Source: Kitasatospora sp. MAP5-34
GTDB lineage: Bacteria; Actinomycetota; Actinomycetes; Streptomycetales; Streptomycetaceae
DNA: 64,000 nt
Direction: 5' to 3'
NCBI RefSeq assembly: GCF_029894335.1
Contig: NZ_JARXZC010000007.1
Location: forward strand, 117,053-181,052
The notes under the pieces are model-generated. The model did no database searches. It saw only the letters and a list, made by a program, of their open reading frames with translations, and was not told the origin of the DNA. A program made the position numbers and the translations under genes. Below, piece after piece: positions 40,684-49,416 of this stretch. Every line of letters starts with the position of its first letter. Position 1 is the first letter of the stretch.

Positions 40684-41496
40684 TCAGGGGAGCTCGAACG
40701 GCAGCTCCATTCCGTCGAGCACGGTGGAGCAGTGGCAGCTGCGCTGCTGCGGCAGCAGCGCGACCGCTTCCAGTACCAGCGCGCGCAGGCGCTCGACGTT
40801 CTTCGCGAACACCTCGAACACCTCGGCCTGGGCGACGCTCTCGCCCGCCTCGATGCCCGCGTCCAGGTCGGTCACCAGCGCCACCGGCGTGTAGCAGAGC
40901 GCCAGTTCGCGGGCCAGCACGGCCTCCGGGAAACCGGTCATGTTGACCAGCGACCAGCCTGCGGCGGCGAACCACTGGGACTCCGCCCGGGAGGAGAACC
41001 TGGGGCCCTCGACGACCACCATGGTGCCGCCGTCGACCGCGCCGACGCCGGTGGCGGCGGCCGCCTTGAGCAGCACGCCCCGGCCGTCCGGGCAGTACGG
41101 GTCGGCGAAGGAGACGTGCACGCCGCCCTGGTCGTAGTAGGTCTGGAGCCGCCCGCTGGTGCGATCCACCAGCTGGTCCGGGACAACGACGCTGCCCGGC
41201 CCCAGGTCCTGGCGGAGCGAGCCGACTGCGCACGGCGCCAGCACCTGACGCACGCCCAGCGACCGCAGCGCCCACAGGTTGGCGCGATAGTTGATCCGGT
41301 GCGGGGGAAGGCCGTGGCCTCGGCCGTGCCGGGGAAGGAAGGCGACCCGCCGACCGGCGACGGTGCCGACCGAGAGCTTGTCGGAGGGTGGACCGAAGGG
41401 CGTGTCAATGGCGAACTCGTGGGCATCTTCCAGGAGTTGGTAGAAGCCGCTGCCTCCGATGACGCCGATCTCGGCATCCTGGGCCTCGGTGGTCAT
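40684..41496 (-). CDS. mtnP: 5'-methylthioadenosine phosphorylase
   Basis: About 270 residues. Phosphorolysis of MTA gives adenine and 5-methylthioribose-1-phosphate. The purine-phosphorylase fold is shown by IGVIGGSGFYQLL, the phosphate-binding LPRHGRGHGLPPHRINYRANLWAL, the purine pocket VEGPRFSSRAES and NMTGFPEAVLARELALCYTPVALVTD. It is the last gene of the metK-mtn array and overlaps mtnC by four bases. Both its products are substrates of the MtnA-Apt fusion protein encoded upstream. Related phosphorylases act on S-methyl-5'-thioinosine or adenosine; the surrounding mtn genes favour MTA. Confidence 0.93.
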   Translation of the reverse strand: MTTEAQDAEIGVIGGSGFYQLLEDAHEFAIDTPFGPPSDKLSVGTVAGRRVAFLPRHGRGHGLPPHRINYRANLWALRSLGVRQVLAPCAVGSLRQDLGPGSVVVPDQLVDRTSGRLQTYYDQGGVHVSFADPYCPDGRGVLLKAAAATGVGAVDGGTMVVVEGPRFSSRAESQWFAAAGWSLVNMTGFPEAVLARELALCYTPVALVTDLDAGIEAGESVAQAEVFEVFAKNVERLRALVLEAVALLPQQRSCHCSTVLDGMELPFELP

Positions 41497-42284
41497 TGCT
41501 GTCCTTCCTTCGCTGGGGACTTCGGTGCGCGGTTCGGTGGGACGGTCGGTGAGCCGGCCGGACTGACGGCCGGACTGACGGTCTGCGGGACGTCGAACCG
41601 GACCCGGTCGAGCGCCGCGACGGTGGGGTGGCCGGTGATCTCCGCGCCACGCGGGTCACCGGGCCGGCGCACGCCGACGGCCCGCCAGCCGGCCGACCTG
41701 GCCGCGTCGAGCTCCTCCCCCACATCGCTGAGGAAGAGCAGCTGCCCGGCGGGGAGTCCGATCGCCGAGGCGATGGTCCGGTAGGAGCCGGCGGCCCGCT
41801 TACCGCCCGCGCTCTCCAGATCGAAGTAGCCCTGGAGCAGCGGCGTCAGATCGCCGTGGCCGGAGTGCGCGAACCAGTCGCGCTGCGCCCCGGCCGCGCC
41901 GGAGGAGTAGATGTAGAGCGCGATCCCGGCCTGGTGCCACTCGCGCAGCACCGGCGGCACCTCAGGGTAGACGTGCCCGCTCAGGCTGCCGTCGGCGAAG
42001 CCCTCGGCCCAGATCAGGCCCTGAAGCGCCTTCAGCGGCGCCGCCTTGACGTCGGCGTCCGCCCACTCGGCGAGGGTGCGCAGCACGGCCGGCTCGTCCA
42101 GCCCGGGCGCCTGCCGGTGGCTGCGCACCGCGTCCAGCAGCTCCTGGTGCCGAGCGCTTCCCCGGTGCGTGTCGAGCCAGCCGGCCAGCCGGCGGCGGGC
42201 ATACGGGAAGAGGACCTGGTGCACGTGGTCGATCGAGCCCGTGGTGCCCTCGATGTCGAGCACCACGGCCCGGGGCACGGTCAT
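41493..42284 (-). CDS. mtnC: Acireductone synthase (enolase-phosphatase E1)
   Basis: About 263 residues of the HAD superfamily. It enolises and dephosphorylates 2,3-diketo-5-methylthiopentyl-1-phosphate to the acireductone. The HAD nucleophile region is VVLDIEGTTGSIDHVHQVLFPYARRR, highly characteristic of MtnC; KRAAGSYRTIASAIGLPAGQLLFLSDVGEELDAARSAGW provides the Lys and the acidic pair. The last 30 residues are Pro/Ser repeats (SPAVSPAGSPTVPP) beyond the enzyme fold. ATGA overlaps join it to mtnD upstream and mtnP downstream. Confidence 0.94.
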   Translation of the reverse strand: MTVPRAVVLDIEGTTGSIDHVHQVLFPYARRRLAGWLDTHRGSARHQELLDAVRSHRQAPGLDEPAVLRTLAEWADADVKAAPLKALQGLIWAEGFADGSLSGHVYPEVPPVLREWHQAGIALYIYSSGAAGAQRDWFAHSGHGDLTPLLQGYFDLESAGGKRAAGSYRTIASAIGLPAGQLLFLSDVGEELDAARSAGWRAVGVRRPGDPRGAEITGHPTVAALDRVRFDVPQTVSPAVSPAGSPTVPPNRAPKSPAKEGQQ

Positions 42285-42907
42285 CCGGCCGCGTCCAGCT
42301 GCTCGTTCAGCTGCTCGTCCAAGTGCGCGTCCGACTGCTCGTCCAGCAGCTCGTCCAGGCCCGGGAAGTGCTCGGCGATACCCGAGCCGGTGAAGTCGCC
42401 GATCCAGCCGTCCTGCTGCTCGAAGAAGCGCACGGCGGTGAACGCCGGTCGCTCGCCCATGTCGAACCAGTGCGTGGTGCCGGCCGGGACGGAGAGCAGG
42501 TCGCCGGCCTCGCAGACCACCGCGTACACGGCCTGGTCGAGGTGCAGGTAGAAGCAGCCCCGGCCGTGCGCGAAGAAGCGCACCTCGTCCTCGGCGTGCC
42601 GGTGCTCGTCCAGGAAGGTCCGGCGAGCCTGGGCGGCGCGCTGCTGCGACTCGGCGCTGTCATCGGTGTACAGACTTGCCACATCGACGAGTTGCAGGTT
42701 CTGCCGAGCGCACAGGCCGTCGATCTCGTCCTGGTAGGCGGCCAGCACCTGGGCCGGCTCGCTGCCCGGGCCGAGCTGCGCGCGCAGCGGCCAGCGCCGG
42801 AAGTCGACGCCGCACCCGGCCAGCGCCTCGGCGATCACCTGCGGGTCCCGGGTGCGCAGCCGGACGGTGTCCGGGGCGCCTTCCGGCATGATCTGAAGCA
42901 GCGTCAT
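42281..42907 (-). CDS. mtnD: Acireductone dioxygenase
   Basis: About 208 residues of the cupin fold. It oxidises the acireductone with O2; the Fe form gives formate and 4-methylthio-2-oxobutanoate, the keto acid of methionine. Metal ligands are visible in EHRHAEDEVRFF (two His and Glu) and GTTHWFDMGE (third His). The ATG at 42905-42907 overlaps the mtnB stop by four bases; sequence further upstream is not conserved. The C-terminal 25 residues are a repeat tail (LDEQLNEQLD) encoded by 12-base tandem units and lie outside the cupin. Confidence 0.94.
   Translation of the reverse strand: MTLLQIMPEGAPDTVRLRTRDPQVIAEALAGCGVDFRRWPLRAQLGPGSEPAQVLAAYQDEIDGLCARQNLQLVDVASLYTDDSAESQQRAAQARRTFLDEHRHAEDEVRFFAHGRGCFYLHLDQAVYAVVCEAGDLLSVPAGTTHWFDMGERPAFTAVRFFEQQDGWIGDFTGSGIAEHFPGLDELLDEQSDAHLDEQLNEQLDAAG
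42299..42358 (-). repeat. 12-base tandem repeat in the 3' end of mtnD, five copies
   Basis: Five units such as CTGCTCGTTCAG and CTGCTCGTCCAG (plus strand) follow one another with the 12-base period kept throughout, giving an acidic four-residue repeat at the protein end. Confidence 0.85.
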
Positions 42908-43587
42908 CTTCTCGTCCTTCCAGTGGGTTCGACGCCGAGCAGCAGGAGGTGGCAGATCGCCTCCAGGCACTCCAGCCGGTTCCGGGCCTCGGCCAGGTCG
43001 GCGCCCCAGGTGGTGATCCCGTGGTCGGCGATCAGCAGGCCGGGCGGCGCGTCCGCCCGCGCGGCCAGGTACGCGGCGATCTCGTCGGCGATCCTGGGCA
43101 CGTCGGGCCAGTTGGCGAAGACCGGCAGCTCGGTGCCGGACGCCTCGGCCAGGCCGAGACCCTTGAGCAGCTCGAACCCCTCGAGCCGCAGGCCCTCGCC
43201 GCCGCCTGCCCGGCAGGCGACCGCCGTGGCGTAGGGCGGGTGCACGTGGATCACCGCACCGGCATCGGTGCTGCGGTACACGGCGGCGTGGATCGAGGTC
43301 TCGGCGGAGGCGCGCAGCACGGTCGGGCGGGCCGGAGCGCCGCTCCGGGCGTCCACCAACACGGTGTCCTCGGCGGTGAGTTCGCCCTTGTCCCGGCCGC
43401 TGGCGGTGATCAGGGCGAGCGGTTCGGAGCCGGGCAGCCGGACCGAGAGGTTGCCCGAGGTGCCGGGCATCCAGCCGCGCAGGTACAACGCACGGGAGAA
43501 CGCGGCGAGTTCGGTGGCCAGCTCGATGGCGGGCCCAGCCGCGTCGGGGGCTTCCCGGGCGAGGGGCACGGGACGGAGGTCGATCAT
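42904..43587 (-). CDS. mtnB: Methylthioribulose-1-phosphate dehydratase
   Basis: About 227 residues of the class II aldolase/adducin fold. It dehydrates 5-methylthioribulose-1-phosphate to the diketo phosphate. Typical features are GWMPGTSGNLSVRL for the phosphate site, ITASGRDKGELTAEDTVLVD, the zinc-binding VIHVHPPYATAV, and LLIADHGITTWGADLAEARNRLECLEAI with the third His. ATGA overlaps link it to the mtnA-apt fusion upstream and mtnD downstream. Confidence 0.94.
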   Translation of the reverse strand: MIDLRPVPLAREAPDAAGPAIELATELAAFSRALYLRGWMPGTSGNLSVRLPGSEPLALITASGRDKGELTAEDTVLVDARSGAPARPTVLRASAETSIHAAVYRSTDAGAVIHVHPPYATAVACRAGGGEGLRLEGFELLKGLGLAEASGTELPVFANWPDVPRIADEIAAYLAARADAPPGLLIADHGITTWGADLAEARNRLECLEAICHLLLLGVEPTGRTRR

Positions 43588-45116
43588 CCGGGCACCTCGC
43601 AGAGCGTCAGCAGCCGGTGGCCGGCCAGGCGCTGTTCACCGCCGAGCCCGCGCAGTGCCACCAGGGCGGTGAGGCCGGCCACCCGGCCGTCGGCGTCGGC
43701 GACCAGCTGGGCGGCGGCCGCCAGCGTCCCGCCGGTGGCGAGCACGTCGTCCACGATGAGCACGCGCTCACCGGGACGGATCGCGCCCTGCTGCAGTTCG
43801 AGCCGGTCCTCGCCGTACTCCAGGGTGTAGCTCGCCCGGTGCACCGCGCCGGGCAGCTTGCCGGGTTTGCGCGCGAGCACCAGCGGCAGGGCACCACGGG
43901 CGGCGAGCGCCGCGCCCAGCACGAAGCCACGGGACTCGATGCCGAGGACCCGGTCGACCTGCCCGTCGAAGGCGGCGAGCACGTGGTCGGCCAGCTCGCC
44001 CAGCACCCCGGGCTCCGCGTACAGGCCGGCCAGGTCGCGGAAGAGCACGCCCGGGGTGGGGTGGTCGGGGTACTCGGTGAGCAGGGCCTCGATGCGCTTG
44101 GCCAGCACCTCGGGGTCGGCCGTCGGGCCCCCCGGGCGCAGCGTGCGCCGCTCGGAGACCACGGCGGTGATCAGGTGGCCCGGGGTGACGTCGAAGGCGG
44201 GGTTGAAGACGGCGGCGCCGGCCGGTGCGACGGTGGTCGCGCCGAACGAGGTGACCTCGCCGGCGGGACGTTCCTCGACCACGATGCCGCTGCCGTCGGC
44301 GAGTTGGTCGTCCCAGCTGGATTCGGGGGCGACCACGACGAACGGGATGCCGTGCCGGGCGGCGGCGACGGCCAGCCCGTACGTGCCGATCTTGTTGGCC
44401 GTGTCGCCGTTGGCGGCGATCCGGTCGGCGCCGACCAGGACGCAGTCGACCAGGCCCTGGGCCATCGCGGCCGCAGCGGCCGAGTCCACGCACAACCGGT
44501 AGGGGACGCCGGCCTCGCCGAGTTCCCAGGCGGTGAGCCGGGCGCCCTGGAGCAGCGGCCGGGTCTCGTCCACCAGGACCTGCTCGACCCGGCCGCGTGC
44601 GGCGAGTTCGAGGATGGTGCCGAGCGCGGTGCCGACCGCCGCAGTGGCCAGGCGGCCGGTGTTGCAGTGGGTGAGCAGGCGCAGCGGCCGGTCCGGGGTG
44701 AGGTCGAGGACCAGCTCGGTGGCCCGCTCGACGGCGGCCCGGTTGACCGAGATGTCCTCGGCGAGCATCGCCTGGGCCTCGGCGAGCACGGCGTCCGCGC
44801 CCTCCGGCAACCGGCCCAACGCGCGCCGGACCGCCCATTCGAGGTTGACGGCGGTGGGGCGGGCGGCCGCGAGGCGGGCGGCGTCCGCCCGGACGGCTGC
44901 CAGGTCGGCACCGTGCGCATAGGCCGCCAGGGCGACACCGAGGGCGCCGGTCAGACCGATGGCGGGTGCGCCGCGTACGGCCAGCGTCTGGATGGCGGCG
45001 ATCACCTCGTCGACGGTGCGCAGGGTCAGCTGCCGGTACTCGGCGGGCAGCGCCCGCTGGTCGACCGCGAGGATCGCGCCCTCGGGAGCGAGCCACCGCA
45101 CGGAGGGCTCGGTCAT
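43584..45116 (-). CDS. mtnA-apt: Fusion of methylthioribose-1-phosphate isomerase and adenine phosphoribosyltransferase
   Basis: About 510 residues made of two complete enzymes in one frame. Residues 1-330 are Mtn[35 protein letters not shown], the catalytic Cys in [13 protein letters not shown] and the Asp in [24 protein letters not shown]. After a short linker ([21 protein letters not shown]), residues about 340-510 are Apt: [28 protein letters not shown] and the PRPP loop [17 protein letters not shown]. MtnA turns methylthioribose-1-phosphate into the ribulose; Apt turns adenine into AMP. These are exactly the two products of MtnP, encoded in the same array. No stop or frameshift separates the parts. 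Four-base overlaps join it to metK and mtnB. Confidence 0.95.
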   Translation of the reverse strand: MTEPSVRWLAPEGAILAVDQRALPAEYRQLTLRTVDEVIAAIQTLAVRGAPAIGLTGALGVALAAYAHGADLAAVRADAARLAAARPTAVNLEWAVRRALGRLPEGADAVLAEAQAMLAEDISVNRAAVERATELVLDLTPDRPLRLLTHCNTGRLATAAVGTALGTILELAARGRVEQVLVDETRPLLQGARLTAWELGEAGVPYRLCVDSAAAAAMAQGLVDCVLVGADRIAANGDTANKIGTYGLAVAAARHGIPFVVVAPESSWDDQLADGSGIVVEERPAGEVTSFGATTVAPAGAAVFNPAFDVTPGHLITAVVSERRTLRPGGPTADPEVLAKRIEALLTEYPDHPTPGVLFRDLAGLYAEPGVLGELADHVLAAFDGQVDRVLGIESRGFVLGAALAARGALPLVLARKPGKLPGAVHRASYTLEYGEDRLELQQGAIRPGERVLIVDDVLATGGTLAAAAQLVADADGRVAGLTALVALRGLGGEQRLAGHRLLTLCEVPG

Positions 45117-46339
45117 GCCTGGACCGCCTTGCGCAGGGCCTGGGCGCGGTCGGTGCGCTCCCAGGTGAAGTCCGCGTCCTCGCGACCGAAGTGCCCGTAC
45201 GCGGCGGTCTTCGCGTAGATCGGGCGCAGCAGGTCGAGGTCGCGGATGATCGCGGCGGGGCGGAGGTCGAAGACCTCGGTGACGGCCTTCTGGATGTCCA
45301 GGACGGGGACGGTCTCGGTGCCGAAGGTCTCGACGAACAGGCCGACGGGCTCGGCCTTGCCGATGGCGTAGGCGACCTGGACCTCGGCGCGGCGGGCCAG
45401 GCCGGCCGCGACGATGTTCTTGGCGACCCAGCGCATCGCGTACGCGGCGGAGCGGTCGACCTTGGACGGGTCCTTGCCGGAGAACGCGCCGCCGCCGTGG
45501 CGGGCCATGCCGCCGTACGTGTCGATGATGATCTTGCGGCCGGTCAGGCCGGCGTCGCCCATCGGGCCGCCGATCTCGAAGCGGCCGGTCGGGTTCACCA
45601 GCAGGCGGTAGCCCTCGGTGACCAGCTTGATGCCGTCGTCGGCCAGGCGCTTGAGCTCCGGCTCCACGACGAACTCGCGGATGTCCGGGGTCAGCAACGA
45701 GTCCAGGTCGATGTCCGACGCGTGCTGCGAGGAGACCACCACGGTGTCCAGGCGGACGGCCTTGTCACCGTCGTACTCGATGGTGACCTGGGTCTTGCCG
45801 TCCGGGCGCAGGTACGGGACCATCCCGTTCTTGCGAACCTCGGAGAGCCGGCGGGCCAGCCGGTGCGCCAGCGTGATCGGCAGCGGCATCAGCTCGGGGG
45901 TCTCGTCACTGGCGTAGCCGAACATCAGGCCCTGGTCGCCCGCGCCCTGCCTGTCGAGGTCGTCCCCTTCGTGTCCCTCCGAGACCGCACCCTCGACCCG
46001 GGCCTCGTACGCGGTGTCGACACCCTGCGCGATGTCGGGCGACTGCGCCCCGATGGACACCGAAACGCCGCAGGAGGCGCCGTCGAAGCCCTTCTTGGAC
46101 GAGTCGTAGCCGATTTCGAGGATCTTGTCCCGGACCAGCTGCGCGATAGGCGCGTACGCCTTCGTCGTCACCTCACCGGCGATGTGCACCTGGCCGGTGG
46201 TGATCAGCGTCTCGACGGCGACCCGGGACGTCGGGTCCTGCGTCAGCAGAGCGTCCAGGATGGTGTCGCTGATCTGGTCAGCGATCTTGTCGGGGTGACC
46301 CTCGGTCACGGACTCCGAGGTGAACAGGCGGCGGGACAT
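45113..46339 (-). CDS. metK: S-adenosylmethionine synthetase
   Basis: About 408 residues, the usual length. It makes SAM from methionine and ATP. Motifs include [54 protein letters not shown] and [22 protein letters not shown]. As first of the tightly overlapped salvage genes and 38 bases behind a SARP regulator, it looks like a pathway copy that lets the cluster raise its own SAM supply; streptomycetes normally keep a housekeeping metK elsewhere. The sequence shows no catalytic loss. Confidence 0.96.
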   Translation of the reverse strand: MSRRLFTSESVTEGHPDKIADQISDTILDALLTQDPTSRVAVETLITTGQVHIAGEVTTKAYAPIAQLVRDKILEIGYDSSKKGFDGASCGVSVSIGAQSPDIAQGVDTAYEARVEGAVSEGHEGDDLDRQGAGDQGLMFGYASDETPELMPLPITLAHRLARRLSEVRKNGMVPYLRPDGKTQVTIEYDGDKAVRLDTVVVSSQHASDIDLDSLLTPDIREFVVEPELKRLADDGIKLVTEGYRLLVNPTGRFEIGGPMGDAGLTGRKIIIDTYGGMARHGGGAFSGKDPSKVDRSAAYAMRWVAKNIVAAGLARRAEVQVAYAIGKAEPVGLFVETFGTETVPVLDIQKAVTEVFDLRPAAIIRDLDLLRPIYAKTAAYGHFGREDADFTWERTDRAQALRKAVQA

Positions 46340-46377
46340 GGCTCTCCAAGGGGTGGTCAGGTGCAGGTGATGGGGAA

Positions 46378-48189
46378 TCAGGCGGCGTAGCTGCCCTGGC
46401 GGGCGAGCAGGGCGGGGCCGGGGAGGGTGCGGGCGAGCAGCCGGACCAGCTCGTGGAAGCCGTACAGCGGTCGGCGGTCGGCGCGCACCTCCAGCAGCCG
46501 GGCCTCGACCAGGTCGTCCAGCACCCGCTCGGTGGGGCCCTCGGCGGTGCCCAGGACGACGGCGGCGGCCTCGGCCGAGAAGGTGGGCTGGGGGATGGTG
46601 GCCAGCTTCGGCAGGGCGTGCCTGGCCTGTGCGCTGACCCCCTTGAGCGGGCTCAGCAGCCGGTGGCTGACAGCCAGTTCGCCGAAGCTGAGCTCCTCCA
46701 GGCGGGTGCTCGGGATGGCCAGCCGGCGGGCCAGCTGGCCGGTGGACCAGTGCGGGCGGGTGGCCAGCCGCAGGCCGGCGATCCGCAGCGCCAGCGGGAG
46801 GCCGGCGCAGGCCGCGATGATCGACTGCGCGGCGTCGGGGTTCTCACCGATCCGGTCCGGGCCGGCGATCGCCATCAGCAGTTCCAGCGCCTCGCCGTCG
46901 TCGAGCAGCGGTACGGTCAGCGAGGGCGCGGCGGCGAGATGGCCCCGGCTGGTGATCAGGACGCCGACCCCGGGGTCGTTCGGCAGCAGCGGCCCGAGCT
47001 GCAGGTCGCTGGCGGCCCGGTCGAGCACCACCAGCAGCCGCTTGCCCGCCGTGTGCGTGCGGTAGAGCCCGACCAGTTCGTCCAGGTCGCCGGAGGCGCG
47101 GGCTGCGTCGACACCGAGGGCGTGCAGGAAGAGCGAGAGCACCTCCCACGGGTTCTTCGGCGAGCCGTCCGGGCGGCGCAGATCCGTGTAGAGCTGGCCG
47201 TCGGGGAAGCGGCCCCGCACGGCGTGCGCGGCCTGCACCGCGAGGGCGCTCTTGCCGATACCCGGCATGCCCGACAGCAGGACGGCGCCCGCGCGGCCGC
47301 CACCCTCGGGGGCCAGTACGCCCCGGATCCGGGCCAGGTCGGCGCGGCGGCCGGCGAAGTCCAGCAGCTCGGGCGGCAGCATCGCCGGGACCGGGCGGGC
47401 CGCCACGCGCTGGGCCGGGATGACCACCCGGGGCGCGGCCGGGGCCTGGGGGGCCGCCGGCAGGTCACCGCGCAGGATCGTCCGGTGGACGTCGGTGAGG
47501 ACCGGCCCGGGGTCGACGCCGAGCTCCTCGGCGAGCACCCGGCGGCCGGCCTGGTAGGTGGCGAGCGCGTCGCCCTGCCGGTCGCAGCGGTACAGCGCGG
47601 TCATCAGCTGGGCGCGCAGCCGCTCCCGTAGCGGGTGCTCGGCGAGCAGGCCGGTCAGCTCGGGGACCAGTTCCCGGTGGCGGCTGAGCGCCAGATCGGC
47701 CTCGATCCGGTCCTCCAGCACCACCACCCGGGCCTCGTCCAGGCTCGGCCGCTCCGCGTCGGCCAGGTGGTCGGTGACGTTGGCGAGGGCAGGACCCTGC
47801 CACAGGGCGAGCGCGGAGCCCAGGTGCACCGAGGCGTCGTAGTAGCGGTGCTGGTCCAGCGCCTCCCGTCCGAGCCGGGCGCTGCGTTCGAACTCCTCCA
47901 CGTCGAGGCGGGCGGTGCCGGTCCGGATCAGGTAGCCCTGGGACTGCCGGACCAGGTCGACCTCGGGGCCGAGTCTCTTGCGCAGCCGGGAGACGTAGGT
48001 GTAGATCTGCGCGTTTCTGGTCGCGGGTGGATCCCACCCCCAGAGCGCGGTACTCAGCCGGTCGTCCGAGACCACCGTGCCCCGGTACAGCAGCAGCGCC
48101 GCGAGCACAGTGTGGATCTTCGTCCCGGACAGCGGGACCACGTTCTGGTTCTGTCGTGCCCCGATCGGGCCGAGCAGCTGGAATTCCAT
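46378..48189 (-). CDS. AfsR/SARP-family pathway activator (OmpR-type HTH, BTAD, NB-ARC)
   Basis: A 603-residue regulator. Residues 1-95 form an OmpR-like winged helix ([45 protein letters not shown]), about 100-245 the bacterial transcriptional activation domain ([44 protein letters not shown] helices) and about 270-520 an NB-ARC ATPase with Walker [16 protein letters not shown] and [19 protein letters not shown]. SARPs bind direct repeats with an 11-base period near -35 elements and switch on antibiotic genes. It precedes metK by 38 bases and probably leads the salvage transcript. Matching repeats lie at 50222-50312 and 52546-52567. Confidence 0.9.
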   Translation of the reverse strand: MEFQLLGPIGARQNQNVVPLSGTKIHTVLAALLLYRGTVVSDDRLSTALWGWDPPATRNAQIYTYVSRLRKRLGPEVDLVRQSQGYLIRTGTARLDVEEFERSARLGREALDQHRYYDASVHLGSALALWQGPALANVTDHLADAERPSLDEARVVVLEDRIEADLALSRHRELVPELTGLLAEHPLRERLRAQLMTALYRCDRQGDALATYQAGRRVLAEELGVDPGPVLTDVHRTILRGDLPAAPQAPAAPRVVIPAQRVAARPVPAMLPPELLDFAGRRADLARIRGVLAPEGGGRAGAVLLSGMPGIGKSALAVQAAHAVRGRFPDGQLYTDLRRPDGSPKNPWEVLSLFLHALGVDAARASGDLDELVGLYRTHTAGKRLLVVLDRAASDLQLGPLLPNDPGVGVLITSRGHLAAAPSLTVPLLDDGEALELLMAIAGPDRIGENPDAAQSIIAACAGLPLALRIAGLRLATRPHWSTGQLARRLAIPSTRLEELSFGELAVSHRLLSPLKGVSAQARHALPKLATIPQPTFSAEAAAVVLGTAEGPTERVLDDLVEARLLEVRADRRPLYGFHELVRLLARTLPGPALLARQGSYAA

Positions 48190-48506
48190 CGTTTCCTCCT
48201 GCTACGAACTCACGCCGCACGGACCCGGCGGCGGATACGAAACGTGATCGGGGCGAGCTCTCCCCCGTGGATCAGCTCTGACTGCGGATTCGCCCGGTGC
48301 GCACCAGGGATCGAACCGACATTCGCAATTCTGGGCCAGCGGCAACCGATCCCGCTGCTGTCGCGTCTGACAAGAGCCTGTCCAGGCAGCCTCCTGCCAC
48401 CGGTCCCACCGGAATCGGCCAAGGTCGGCGGCTAGATTGACAAGGCACACTGCTGCACCGGCATCACCGAGAACCGATGCCGCAAGCAGCCAACCGGGGA
48501 GGAAAC
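48190..48506. other. 317-base divergent promoter region of the SARP and methyltransferase-like genes
   Basis: It holds both promoters. TTGACA at 48437-48442 is a good -35 for the rightward gene, with a weak -10 about 17 bases on. A string on the minus strand near 48300 resembles the 3' end of a tRNA, but the T-stem does not pair (see rejected items). No clear 11-base direct repeats were found here and no small gene. Confidence 0.55.
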
Positions 48507-49217
48507 ATGACTGATCGTTCGCTCGCGGCTCGGGTCTGGTCGAAGAAGGGCGCCCGTCGGGCGATGATCGGTGCCGGCGCCGCCGGCACGGTCGCCGCCT
48601 GGTGGTTCACCGACTCCGCGCCGTACCCGTACTCGCAGCGCTGGCTGCTCGACCTGCCGCTGCCCTTCCTGACCCTGAACCGGCTGGACGAGGTCCTGCA
48701 GGCACGGCCGGGCGAGCGGATCCTGGAGATCGGCCCCGGCACCGGCCTCCAGTCACTGCACGTCGCGCCGCAGTTGGGCTCGGGCGGGCAGCTGGACATC
48801 GTGGACATCCAGCAGGAGATGCTCGACCACGTGACCCGCCGGGCCACCGAACAGGGCATCGGCAACATCGCGGCGACCCACGCGGATGCGCACCAACTGC
48901 CCTTCGAGGACGGCTCGTTCGACGCCGCCTACCTGGTGACGGCACTGGGCGAGATCCCCGAGCCGGCGGTCACGCTGGCCGAGCTGCGGCGGGTGCTCAA
49001 GCCCACCGGGCGGCTGGTGGTCGGCGAGTTCTTCGACCGGCACCAGATCCGCGCGTCCTCGCTGGTCGGTCTGGCCGAGGGCGCGGGGCTGCGGGTCACC
49101 CGGCTGTACGGCCCGCCGTTCGCCTACTACGCGGTGCTGCGGCCGTTCGCCGTACCCGTCGCGCTGCCGAAGCAGGCAGGCGAGCCGGACGCGGAACTGA
49201 GCCCGGTCGAAGCGTGA
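48507..49217 (+). CDS. Class I methyltransferase-like enzyme, candidate azetidine-2-carboxylate synthase
   Basis: About 236 residues. An N-terminal basic and hydrophobic stretch (ARRAMIGAGAAGTVAAWWF) is followed by a cap segment (YPYSQRWLLDLPLPFLTLNRLDEVL) and a Rossmann SAM-binding fold: motif I ILEIGPGTGLQSL, acidic end of strand 2 in LDIVDIQQEM, motif II-like ATHADAHQLPFEDGSFDAAYLVTALGEIPEP. It certainly looks able to bind SAM. The link to MTA recycling suggests it splits SAM to release MTA, as VioH and AzeJ do when they close the amino-acid chain of SAM to azetidine-2-carboxylate, but an ordinary methyltransferase is the alternative. The ATG has GGGGAGGAAAC upstream. It diverges from the SARP. 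Confidence 0.7.
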   Translation: MTDRSLAARVWSKKGARRAMIGAGAAGTVAAWWFTDSAPYPYSQRWLLDLPLPFLTLNRLDEVLQARPGERILEIGPGTGLQSLHVAPQLGSGGQLDIVDIQQEMLDHVTRRATEQGIGNIAATHADAHQLPFEDGSFDAAYLVTALGEIPEPAVTLAELRRVLKPTGRLVVGEFFDRHQIRASSLVGLAEGAGLRVTRLYGPPFAYYAVLRPFAVPVALPKQAGEPDAELSPVEA

Positions 49218-49268
49218 CCGCCGGGGTATGACCGCCGAATCATGACCGTCGGGGCATGATCAGGCAGC

Positions 49269-49323
49269 AGGCCCGCCGGGGCGAGGTCGCGAACCACCCG
49301 TTCGCGAGCCACCCGGCGGGCCT
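49269..49323. terminator. Bidirectional terminator between convergent genes
   Basis: AGGCCCGCCGGG (49269-49280) pairs perfectly with CCCGGCGGGCCT (49312-49323); an inner CGCGAA/TTCGCG pairing extends it. It separates the methyltransferase-like gene from the thioesterase gene. Confidence 0.88.
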
Positions 49324-49368
49324 GGCGTCGTTTGTTCAGCGGTCGTTCAGCGGTCGCGGTCGATCCAG

Positions 49369-49416
49369 CGGCCGGCTCAGCGGTCGGCTCAGTGGTCGGC
49401 TCAGCCGTCGGCTCAG
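49369..49416. repeat. 12-base tandem repeat overlapping the thioesterase stop codon
   Basis: Four units of the type CGGTCGGCTCAG with one or two changes, preceded by more degenerate copies back to about 49336. The last unit includes the thioesterase stop (49413-49415), so repeat growth has set the end of the gene. Confidence 0.85.

Noticed and set aside
40684..41496. Assignment as a general purine nucleoside phosphorylase.
   Set aside because: The five linked salvage genes and the GGSGFYQLL / RHGRGHGLPPH pattern favour the methylthioadenosine branch.
42646..42700. Possible frameshift in mtnD suggested by alternative frames near its middle.
   Set aside because: The cupin metal ligands lie in one continuous frame before and after this point, and length agrees with the family.
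46378..48189. NB-ARC protein as an antiphage or STAND defence gene.
   Set aside because: The OmpR-like HTH plus BTAD at the N-terminus and its place in a biosynthetic cluster define a SARP; no effector domain is present.
48290..48420. A minus-strand string near 48300 (GGTTCGATCCCTGG) resembles the T-loop and 3' end of a tRNA.
   Set aside because: The bases that should form the T-stem do not pair, and no matching 5' acceptor, D-arm or anticodon arm could be found within 90 bases. It is probably chance, or at most a relic.
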